Source: Vreelandella maris (GTDB lineage Bacteria; Pseudomonadota; Gammaproteobacteria; Pseudomonadales; Halomonadaceae). From it: DNA of 64,000 nucleotides. The stretch is from assembly GCF_013371085.1 (NCBI RefSeq), contig NZ_JABWCV010000003.1, positions 186,001-250,000 on the forward strand, written 5' to 3'. The notes below the pieces were generated by a model that saw only the letters and a program-made list of their open reading frames with translations, searched no databases and was not told the origin of the DNA. Positions 36,627 to 44,509 of this stretch are shown here, one piece after another (position 1 is the first letter of the stretch; each line of letters starts with the position of its first letter). Position numbers and translations under genes: made by a program.

Positions 36627-38654
36627 CTAGTGAACCGGGCGAAGTCGCCAAATAGCGAACGGCATAACGGCGGGGTCTAAGCGCATCGATTGCCATTTGC
36701 CATGCCAAGTCCATTGACGGCCACTCATGAGATCCTCCACATGCAGTGCCGCTTCGTCGGGAAGTTTGAATAGCGCCATGGGCAACTCAAAGGCGCCCTC
36801 CTGAGGCTCAAACGGGTCAAGGTTGACCGCGACCAAGATGGCCTCGTCGCTTTGCTCGGTGCGCTTGGCGAAGAGCAATAAACGGTCGTTGTGTACCGCA
36901 TGGAAGGTCAGCCCAAGATGGCTATGCAACGCCGGATTCTCGCGCCGGATTCGGTTGAGCTGGGCGATCTCATAGATGATGTTGCCGGGGGCGCTATAGT
37001 CGCGCAGGCGAATCTGGTACTTCTCTGAATCGAGGTACTCCTCCTTGCCGGGTACCGGTGCGCCTTCGCAGAGTTCAAAACCGGAGTACATGCCCCACAA
37101 TCCTGAACCCATGGTGGCCAGCGCCGCGCGAATCAGGAAACCTGCCCGTCCGGACGATTGCAGAAAGTAGGGATTGATATCCGGTGTGTTGACAAAAAAG
37201 TTGGGCCGATAGCCGTCACGCAGGGGCGATTCATTGAGTTGCGTGAAGTATTCGGTTAACTCCGCCTTGGTATGGCGCCAGGTGAAATAGGTATAGCTCT
37301 GTGTGAAACCCAGTTTGCCCAGGCGCAGCATCATGGCCGGGCGGGTAAACGCTTCAGCCAGGAAAATCACATCAGGGTCACGTTGGCGAATATCGGCAAT
37401 TAACCATTCCCAAAAGGGCAGCGGTTTGGTGTGTGGGTTATCTACACGAAATATCTTTACCCCTTCATCGACCCAGCCTTGAACCACATTACGCAGTTCA
37501 AGCCAGAGCGAAGGGATGGCCTCTTCGGCGTAGAAGTCGACGTTGACAATATCCTGATATTTTTTGGGCGGATTTTCGGCATAGCGAATTGAGCCGTCGG
37601 GCCGCCAGGAGAACCAGCCTGGGTGTTCCTTGAGCCAGGGGTGATCCGGTGAACACTGAATGGCAAAATCGAGCGCTATCTCCAGGCCGTGTTCGGCGGC
37701 AACACGGACCAGCTCGTGGAAATCTTCGCGGGTGCCAAGCTCAGGATGGATGGCGTCATGTCCGCCTTCTTCGCTGCCAATGGCGTAAGGACTGCCTGGG
37801 TCGTTCGGCCCGGCTTCAAGGCTGTTGTTAGGCCCTTTGCGATACGCCCGACCGACAGGATGGATAGGCGGAAAATAGAGTACGTCAAAGCCCATGTCGC
37901 GGATTAACGGCAACCGCCTGTGTACATCCTTGAACGTGCCGTGGCGATTGGGATCGTCGGTTTCCGAGCGAGGAAACAGCTCATACCAGCTGGCAAAACC
38001 TGCTTTAAGCCGCTCTACCTCAAGCGGATAAAGGGCGTCGCTTCTGGTTAGATGCGGGCGAGTATCCGCTTCGTGCATCAACCTAGTCGTTTCATCATCT
38101 AATAGCAGCGCGACGCGGTCAGCATCATTCTGCGCTAGCCGAAATTGTTCGAGGAGGTCAGCCAGTGATTCATAAAGCGTTCCTTCGCTACGCTCGGCGG
38201 CTTGTTCCACCAGTTGTCTGCCTTCTTCCAGTTCGAGCCCGATGGGCACTCCTGCCTGGTGTTTCTTGGCCAGTTCGTAGTGATAAGTGGCATAAACATC
38301 CCACCAGGCTTCAATAATAAAACCATGGCGGCCCACCCGGTGAGGCGTGAAACTCCCTTCCCATACATCCAGGCCGAGGGGTTCGACCTGGCTCATGGGC
38401 GCGCGCTGTTGCTGCCCCTCATCGTCGTGCCAGCAGATAGCCGCTGCCAGCGCATCGTGACCGTCGGCGAAGATGGTGGCTTTCACCACTACCGTTTCGT
38501 TAACGATGGCTTTGGTCGCAAAGCGCCCCTGATCCAGGGAAGGGGTGACGGCTTCAATGGCAATGCGCGGGGCATGGGTGGCCGCTAGGCCATGGTTCTG
38601 GTGTTGACTCTGTGCCGGGAAAGCCCCGGACGTGGGATAGACAGGTGAACTCAT
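36627..38654 (-). CDS. glgE: Alpha-1,4-glucan:maltose-1-phosphate maltosyltransferase GlgE
   Basis: 675 residues, typical GlgE. An N-terminal beta-rich domain (about 25-130) with RIAIEAVTPS at the start precedes a GH13_3 barrel with nucleophile Asp (IFRVDNPHTKPLPFWEW), acid Glu (VIFLAEAFTRP) and Asp (FVNTPDINPYF), and a C-terminal beta domain. It extends alpha-1,4-glucan by maltosyl units from maltose-1-phosphate. AAGGAG lies nine bases upstream of the ATG. It is positioned between glgX and treS-maltokinase in the cluster. Confidence 0.95.
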   Translation of the reverse strand: MSSPVYPTSGAFPAQSQHQNHGLAATHAPRIAIEAVTPSLDQGRFATKAIVNETVVVKATIFADGHDALAAAICWHDDEGQQQRAPMSQVEPLGLDVWEGSFTPHRVGRHGFIIEAWWDVYATYHYELAKKHQAGVPIGLELEEGRQLVEQAAERSEGTLYESLADLLEQFRLAQNDADRVALLLDDETTRLMHEADTRPHLTRSDALYPLEVERLKAGFASWYELFPRSETDDPNRHGTFKDVHRRLPLIRDMGFDVLYFPPIHPVGRAYRKGPNNSLEAGPNDPGSPYAIGSEEGGHDAIHPELGTREDFHELVRVAAEHGLEIALDFAIQCSPDHPWLKEHPGWFSWRPDGSIRYAENPPKKYQDIVNVDFYAEEAIPSLWLELRNVVQGWVDEGVKIFRVDNPHTKPLPFWEWLIADIRQRDPDVIFLAEAFTRPAMMLRLGKLGFTQSYTYFTWRHTKAELTEYFTQLNESPLRDGYRPNFFVNTPDINPYFLQSSGRAGFLIRAALATMGSGLWGMYSGFELCEGAPVPGKEEYLDSEKYQIRLRDYSAPGNIIYEIAQLNRIRRENPALHSHLGLTFHAVHNDRLLLFAKRTEQSDEAILVAVNLDPFEPQEGAFELPMALFKLPDEAALHVEDLMSGRQWTWHGKWQSMRLDPAVMPFAIWRLRPVH

Positions 38655-38712
38655 CGCATGCTTCTCCTTGCAGCGCGAAAACGACAGCGAAGGTATCCGC
38701 GCCGCCTTATGT

Positions 38713-40911
38713 CTAGGTAACGGCGCCTTCGTTGTGCTGCACTAGCTCTAGCAGGGCCAGTGAGCGACCTTCCATCCTATGTTCTTCACCAAAGGCGCGC
38801 TGGAACGGGGCTTCCTCACAGGTTTGGCTGGTGTCGAGGCGGCATAACCATCCGCTACCGCTTGGGGCGGCCGGTAGTTGAAAAGCGACGGCCTCGTGGT
38901 GCGCATTGAAAATTAGCAGCAAGGTGACATCGGCCCCCGCACGGCGTATGCCGGAAGGCTGCGCGCGACCATCGAGTAAAAGACCGAGTGTGCGCGCCTC
39001 GGTATCTTCCCAGCGCTCAACATCCATTTCGGCGCCATCCGGGGCCAGCCATGTCACTTCCTTGAGCCCCATTTCTTCGTTGTATTCACCTGAAAGGAAG
39101 CGACCTCGCCGCAGGATGGGGTAACGCATCCGAAGTGCGATCACGCGCCGCAGGTACTCGATCATGGCGTGGGCGTCACCGTCGAGATTCCAGTCCACCC
39201 AGCTGATCTCGTTATCCTGGCAGTAGGCGTTATTGTTGCCTTGCTGGGTGCGCAATAGTTCGTCGCCCGCCAGTAGCATCGGCGTGCCTTGGGAGAACAG
39301 CGTGGTGGCGATAAAGTTACGGATCTGACGCAGCCGTAATGCCTGGATATCCTCATCGTCAGTAGGGCCTTCGACGCCATGGTTCCACGATAAATTGTGG
39401 TCATGGCCATCCATATTGTCCTCGCCGTTCGCCTCGTTATGCTTATCGTTGTAGGCCACCAGATCAAAAAGGGTGTAGCCGTCGTGGGCCGTCACGAAGT
39501 TGACCGAGGCGAATGGCCGCCGGCCACGCCGTTTGAAGAAATCCGCTGACGCCATGAGCCGGGTGGCAAGCTCGGGTAACTGCCCTTCATCGCCGCGCCA
39601 GAAAGCGCGTACCGTATCCCGGTAGCGGTCATTCCATTCTGCCCAGCCAGGAGGGAAGCCACCGACTTGATAACCGCCGGGGCCGCAGTCCCAAGGTTCG
39701 GCAATTAGCTTAACCTGACTGAGAATAGGGTCCTGTCGACAGGAATCGAGAAAGCCGCCCCCCTCGTCGAAGCCGTGGGGTTCGCGGCCAAGAATGGTCG
39801 CCAAATCAAAGCGGAAACCGTCGACGCGCATTTCTGTGGCCCAATAGCGCAGCGAGTCGGTGACCATTTGCAGCACACGCTGATGGCTAAGATTAAGAGT
39901 ATTACCCGTGCCGGTATCGTCGATGTAGTAGCGCGGCTCTTCGGGCATCAGCCGGTAGTAAGAGGCGTTGTCGATGCCTTTAAGCGAAAGGGTGGGACCT
40001 AGCTCGTTACCTTCGGCCGTGTGGTTGTAGACCACATCGAGAATGACCTCCAGGTCGGCGGCATGGTAACGCGCCACCAGCTCTTTAAATTCATTGATGC
40101 TTTCGCCAGAGATATAGCGCGAATGGGGGGCGAAAAAACCGAGCGTGTTGTAGCCCCAGTAATTGCGCAGCCCTTGCTCTAACAGGCGCTGATCATCTAC
40201 GAAGGCGTGGATCGGCAGTAACTCAACCGACGACACGCCAAGGGAGTGAATATAGTCAACCACATCGTTGACCATCAGCCCGGCAAAGGTGCCACGTAGC
40301 GCTTCTGGTACCGAAGGATGGCGCATGGTATACCCACGAACATGGGTCTCATAAACAATGGTGTGATCCCAAGGCAACTGCACATCCCGAGAGCGACCCC
40401 AGGTAAAGGCCGGGTCGATCACGCGGCAACGCGGCATAAACGGTGCACTGTCCCGATCATCGAAACTTAGATCACCGTCGGGATGGCCGATGGTGTAACC
40501 AAATAGTGCTTCATCCCATTGCAGGTCACCCACAATCTGTTTGGCGTAAGGGTCGAGCAGCAGCTTGTTGGGGTTGAAGCGGTGGCCTTCCTCGGGGGCA
40601 TAAGGACCATGCACACGGTAACCATACAGTTGGCCGGGGCGGGCGTCGGGTAGGTAGCCATGCCAAACTTCGTCGGTGTATTCGGGCAGCTCTACACGTG
40701 CCAACTCCTGTTCGCCGGTTTCATCAAACAGGCATAGTTCAACCCTCGTGGCATTCGCCGAGAACAGCGCGAAATTAACGCCTAGTCCATCCCAGGTCGC
40801 CCCTAAAGGAAACGATGATCCTTCGTGAACACGTGTCTGCCGCATAACGCTTGGGGTTTCGTCGGCGGCAACGGACTTATCGCTGTCCCGCGAGGCGTGG
40901 CTTGTATTCAT
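38713..40911 (-). CDS. glgX: Glycogen debranching enzyme GlgX
   Basis: 732 residues. An N-terminal CBM48 module (about 28-130; GSSFPLGATWDGLGVNFALFS) precedes a GH13_11 isoamylase-type barrel with Asp (DGFRFDLATILG), Glu (LIAEPWDCGPGGYQVG) and Asp (FVTAHDGYTLFD), and a C-terminal beta domain. It hydrolyses alpha-1,6 branch linkages and so yields linear chains for MalQ and TreY. It is preceded by a 101-base gap with TTAA-rich repeats after the DUF2934 gene, and followed 58 bases later by glgE. Confidence 0.94.
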   Translation of the reverse strand: MNTSHASRDSDKSVAADETPSVMRQTRVHEGSSFPLGATWDGLGVNFALFSANATRVELCLFDETGEQELARVELPEYTDEVWHGYLPDARPGQLYGYRVHGPYAPEEGHRFNPNKLLLDPYAKQIVGDLQWDEALFGYTIGHPDGDLSFDDRDSAPFMPRCRVIDPAFTWGRSRDVQLPWDHTIVYETHVRGYTMRHPSVPEALRGTFAGLMVNDVVDYIHSLGVSSVELLPIHAFVDDQRLLEQGLRNYWGYNTLGFFAPHSRYISGESINEFKELVARYHAADLEVILDVVYNHTAEGNELGPTLSLKGIDNASYYRLMPEEPRYYIDDTGTGNTLNLSHQRVLQMVTDSLRYWATEMRVDGFRFDLATILGREPHGFDEGGGFLDSCRQDPILSQVKLIAEPWDCGPGGYQVGGFPPGWAEWNDRYRDTVRAFWRGDEGQLPELATRLMASADFFKRRGRRPFASVNFVTAHDGYTLFDLVAYNDKHNEANGEDNMDGHDHNLSWNHGVEGPTDDEDIQALRLRQIRNFIATTLFSQGTPMLLAGDELLRTQQGNNNAYCQDNEISWVDWNLDGDAHAMIEYLRRVIALRMRYPILRRGRFLSGEYNEEMGLKEVTWLAPDGAEMDVERWEDTEARTLGLLLDGRAQPSGIRRAGADVTLLLIFNAHHEAVAFQLPAAPSGSGWLCRLDTSQTCEEAPFQRAFGEEHRMEGRSLALLELVQHNEGAVT

Positions 40912-40944
40912 TGCATTCGTCCTTGGGCCATTCGGGCACTTGGG

Positions 40945-41012
40945 TGTTAGCTAACGTTTTAACGTCTGTTTGTTAACAAACGTTTTTTAACGACCGTTTT
41001 TAAAAACAGCTT
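40945..41012. repeat. TTAA-rich imperfect tandem repeats and palindrome between the DUF2934 gene and glgX
   Basis: Read on the minus strand, the DUF2934 stop codon lies within a TTAA that recurs at 13-14-base steps four times (units such as TTAAAAACGGTCG), then at shorter spacing. A perfect 14-base palindrome, GTTTGTTAACAAAC, sits at 40968-40981. This region forms the leader of glgX. Confidence 0.6.
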
Positions 41013-41621
41013 TTAACTCTCGGGGTCGCTTGTCTTAGGCGTATTGGTTTTCTTCGCCTTTGGCGTCGCTTTTTTCGTTGTCTTGGCGTCTGTCTTTTTA
41101 GCCGTTGCCGTCTTACCTGCTTTCTTAGATGTGTTAGCTGTCTTAGCTGTGCTCGTCTCTTTGCTAGCGGCCAGCGGGTTGCTGCTACGCCGCGGGCGGC
41201 GGGTACGCGCCACCGTGGCGGAGTCCTCAGGCAGAGGCTCCATCGAACTCGCTGTAGCGTCGGGGGCGGTAGGCGCCTGGGGCGGATGGCCACGATCCTG
41301 TACCGGCACGTCCTGCCCGACTAAGGTGTCGTCGCGAAAGGGAGCTTCATCGAAGTCGGGGTCGCCGTCCGGGTCTTCCAGCGGTAAACGGTTCTCCTGG
41401 ATGCCTACCTCGTCATCCTCTAGCGGCAAGTCCTCCTCCAAGATAGGTGTTTCGTCCAGAGGCTCACCGACTTCTTCCAAGTCGGCGTCGTTACCGGCTG
41501 CTTGCTCAGCGGCAACGATCTTTAATGCCCTATCCCAATGGCGTTGCTGTTGGCCTTCGGGGCGTCCTTCAGCTTCCCAGATGCTGTAGGCCAGTTGACG
41601 CACGCGTTCTTCGTCAGTCAT
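41013..41621 (-). CDS. DUF2934 protein with acidic linker and Lys/Thr/Ala-rich tail
   Basis: 202 residues in three parts. Residues 1-~45 are the DUF2934 module (DEERVRQLAYSIWEAEGRPEG). Residues ~46-110 are strongly acidic (EEVGEPLDETPILEEDLPL). Residues ~135-202 are a low-complexity basic tail with repeated KK/AKK/TAKK units resembling histone H1 or AlgP tails. There is no signal peptide or membrane segment. It lies between treY and glgX in the cluster; as I recall, pseudomonads carry an equivalent gene at the same place. Function unknown. A polymer-binding or nucleoid-associated role is inference. AGGATGAG precedes the ATG. Confidence 0.8.
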   Translation of the reverse strand: MTDEERVRQLAYSIWEAEGRPEGQQQRHWDRALKIVAAEQAAGNDADLEEVGEPLDETPILEEDLPLEDDEVGIQENRLPLEDPDGDPDFDEAPFRDDTLVGQDVPVQDRGHPPQAPTAPDATASSMEPLPEDSATVARTRRPRRSSNPLAASKETSTAKTANTSKKAGKTATAKKTDAKTTKKATPKAKKTNTPKTSDPES

Positions 41622-41652
41622 GTCAGCTCATCCTATGTGCTATGTCACAATT

Positions 41653-41674
41653 CGTTTTCGACGCTCGTTTTCGA
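41653..41674. repeat. Direct repeat CGTTTTCGA x2 between treY and the DUF2934 gene
   Basis: CGTTTTCGA at 41653-41661 and again at 41666-41674, period 13. It is flanked by the inverted pair TGTCACA / TGTGACA in the 71-base gap. Confidence 0.55.
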
Positions 41675-41692
41675 TGTGACAGGGTGTGGAAG

Positions 41693-44509
41693 TCATCTAG
41701 AAGTAACCCAAGCGCCGCTGCTCTCCGTGTCGTTGTTACGCAGATAGACACCGATGGGGAGTTCCGCCAGCAAGGAGGCGATAGGAAGTCCGTGGTCGCC
41801 TATCTCCAGAGAAGACTCGGTCAAAATCCCCTGCCAAACGCCAGCATCTGGCTGTAGCAAAGTATCTCCCCAGTGCGTCGGGGGAATATGCGGTAGCTCA
41901 GCGTTGCCTAGTAGCGCTGTCGTCAGCCGGGGTACTACCACCAACAATCGGTAGCCAGCGTAACGCCGGGTAAATGCCATCACGTGGTCGGCCTGCTCAC
42001 CAGTTGCCGAGAGAGGATGATAATCACCGTGGGTAAATAGCCGCGGATGACGATGGCGCAACGTCAGCAACCGGGCGATGAACGCTTGCTTTATCCGTCC
42101 ATCCCGCCACGTTAACAATGCCTCTGTAGGCGTTAAGGCCGCTTCAAGCGCCGCTTGACGCGCGGCATGGTCGACGGGGCGGCGATTATCAGGATCGACC
42201 AAGCTGTAATCCCAGAATTCGCCACCTTGGTAGAGGTCAGGTACGCCGGGAACGGTCAGGCGCAGCACCGTTTGTACGAGGCCATTAAGGGCGCCCGGTA
42301 GATCAACAGTGCGTGCCGCCGCTGCAATGGAATCGCGCAGGGGCGGTGTGGTCAGTAAGTCCTCAAGGAACGCTTGTGAAGCGGACTCATAAGTATCATC
42401 TGGCCATAGCCAATGGCTGAGTAACTTGGCTTCGCGCAGGGCTTTTTGCTGCCACTGGGCGAGTCGCTGGGTAAACGTTTGCATCTCATCGTTGTCCAGC
42501 GGGTCAAGCGTTGGTGCCCAGGCCCCTAGTAAAATTTGGTAGAGAATCAGTTCATCGCCCGGTGAGGGAGCAACCCCGTTGGGCAACGACCGGCGCAGCG
42601 GAGCGGCTAACCGCCGCCAATGCTCAACATGCGTCGCAAAGTGGGTGGCGTGCTCGCTGAGTGCTGCTAATCGCGCGCGAACATCTTCGCCTCGCTTGTG
42701 GTCGTGGGTGGCGGTGGTCACCATGTTGCGGGGGAATTGGCGGGCACGCCGGGCATTCGCTTCGTGAAAGTGTTTGGGAGAATGGCTGAAGTGCTCGCCA
42801 TCGAAGCCCACATCGTTTCGCGAGATCAATACGGCGCTGCGATACCCCGCGGTATCTTCCACTGCCTTGGCCGCCACCGGCGAGGTGAGCTGCTGGAAGC
42901 GTACGATGGCGCGCTGGCGCAGTCGGCGCTCGTCATCCTTTGCGATGTCACGAGGCGCTTCGCCGCCCAGCCAGCGCTCTAACGCTTCGAGCACTGCAAT
43001 GTCTGGCGGATTTAGCGCTTGCCGAGCCCCGCGCATCGCCTGAGCGAAAAAAGGAGCATCGGCTTCGGGGCGTCCGGCCTCGTCGGCATAGCTGCGATAG
43101 ATGGGGAAGTGAACGATTAACGCTTCCAGTGCCCGGCTGATGGCCGCCAGGGTAATATCACGGCTGGCAAGCTGGGCGCGGGCAATGGCATGCAGGGCGT
43201 TGGCACAGGCATTGAATTCGCTGGCTAGTAGTGAGGTCAGTATCTCGCGCCTGGCCAGCCGTACCTCGGTTGAAAAATCAATGTCTCGGCCACTGATTTC
43301 CTGCCAAAGCTTGCGCAGTGGTGCGGCGCTGGCCGGGCTGTGCTGTATGCCTGAGACTTCGTTCATAAACTCATAACCGCTGGTGCCGTCCACACCCCAG
43401 TCGTCATGTAACGTTTCGCCATCACCCAAAATCTTTTCTACATAGAGAGCGACGTGGCGAGGCACATCGGACGGTCGCTTGGCTTGCAAGGCATCCAGGC
43501 GCTGGCGTAGCGTTAGGCAATAGCCGCGTGGGTCGGCAAGCCCATCAACGTGGTCGACCCGTAAGCCATCGACCCAGCCCGCTTCGACCAACCGTAACGG
43601 CAGGGCATGAACGGCCTCGAACACTTCCGGCACTTCAACGCGTAGCCCGCCCAGTTCGGTGACATCGAAGAAGCGCCGCCAGTTGATCTCATCAGAGGCG
43701 GTGCGCCACCACGCCAGGCGGTAATGCTGGCGTTCAAGCAAGTTATGCAGGCGAATGGCACCGTTGGGGTTTGCACCGTCAAACAGGGGCAGAACAGCGT
43801 CGATCGACTGCCGGGCAGCGGGGGATTCCATCACCTTGCTTAGCTGGTAACGCGCCTCGTCAGCAGCGGTATAGGCGTCTTCGCGTTGCTGCAGGGCATC
43901 GAAAAAGGCCGCCTGTTCGTGCAGCACGTTGTGCTCAGCAAAGCGTAGTATGTCGCCGTAATGACGAGGATCGATGGGGAAACGGTGCTCGTGATAATCC
44001 ACATGGAAGCCCGCCTTATCGGCGTCGTAGCTCAGTTCTAATTCACCGGAATGCAGGGTTTCGGCATAAGGATCACCCAAGAACGGCACTAGCAGCTTTC
44101 CGGCAAGCGAGGGGGCGGCGTTATTAATATCAGCAGCGTGCCAGTCAATATCAAAGAAGTCGGCATAGGGGCTATCTTTCCCCCAGGTCAGCACATCCTG
44201 CCACCAGCGGTTTTGGGAGCCCCCCACCGCTAGGTGGTTGGGGACAATATCCAGAATTAGCCCCATGCCACGCGAGCGAAGCCGCGATACTAGGCGCTCC
44301 AGCGCCGCCTCGCCGCCTAAATCAGGGTCGATGCGTGTTGGGTCGATGCCATCGTAACCATGGGGCGAACCGGCACGTGATGCCTGTAGAGGTGAGGCAT
44401 AAATATGACTAATACCCAGGCTGGCGTAATAGTCTACCCAGTGTTCGGCATCCTCTAGGGTAAAGTCGCGGTGAAACTGCAACCGCACAGTCGCGAGGAT
44501 TTCATTCAT
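41693..44509 (-). CDS. treY: Malto-oligosyltrehalose synthase TreY
   Basis: 938 residues from the ATG at 44509 (MNEILATVRLQFHRDF), the family's usual N-terminus, overlapping the last codons of malQ by 8 bases; a start 63 bases further up is unlikely. It is a GH13_26 barrel with Asp (DGLRVDHVDGLADP), Glu (LYVEKILGDGE) and Asp (TATHDHKRGED), and it contains the long insertion typical of TreY. It isomerises the reducing-end alpha-1,4 bond of maltodextrins to alpha,alpha-1,1, giving maltooligosyl trehalose for TreZ. The length is above the common ~720-850 range, but bacterial TreY of this size are known. Confidence 0.93.
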   Translation of the reverse strand: MNEILATVRLQFHRDFTLEDAEHWVDYYASLGISHIYASPLQASRAGSPHGYDGIDPTRIDPDLGGEAALERLVSRLRSRGMGLILDIVPNHLAVGGSQNRWWQDVLTWGKDSPYADFFDIDWHAADINNAAPSLAGKLLVPFLGDPYAETLHSGELELSYDADKAGFHVDYHEHRFPIDPRHYGDILRFAEHNVLHEQAAFFDALQQREDAYTAADEARYQLSKVMESPAARQSIDAVLPLFDGANPNGAIRLHNLLERQHYRLAWWRTASDEINWRRFFDVTELGGLRVEVPEVFEAVHALPLRLVEAGWVDGLRVDHVDGLADPRGYCLTLRQRLDALQAKRPSDVPRHVALYVEKILGDGETLHDDWGVDGTSGYEFMNEVSGIQHSPASAAPLRKLWQEISGRDIDFSTEVRLARREILTSLLASEFNACANALHAIARAQLASRDITLAAISRALEALIVHFPIYRSYADEAGRPEADAPFFAQAMRGARQALNPPDIAVLEALERWLGGEAPRDIAKDDERRLRQRAIVRFQQLTSPVAAKAVEDTAGYRSAVLISRNDVGFDGEHFSHSPKHFHEANARRARQFPRNMVTTATHDHKRGEDVRARLAALSEHATHFATHVEHWRRLAAPLRRSLPNGVAPSPGDELILYQILLGAWAPTLDPLDNDEMQTFTQRLAQWQQKALREAKLLSHWLWPDDTYESASQAFLEDLLTTPPLRDSIAAAARTVDLPGALNGLVQTVLRLTVPGVPDLYQGGEFWDYSLVDPDNRRPVDHAARQAALEAALTPTEALLTWRDGRIKQAFIARLLTLRHRHPRLFTHGDYHPLSATGEQADHVMAFTRRYAGYRLLVVVPRLTTALLGNAELPHIPPTHWGDTLLQPDAGVWQGILTESSLEIGDHGLPIASLLAELPIGVYLRNNDTESSGAWVTSR

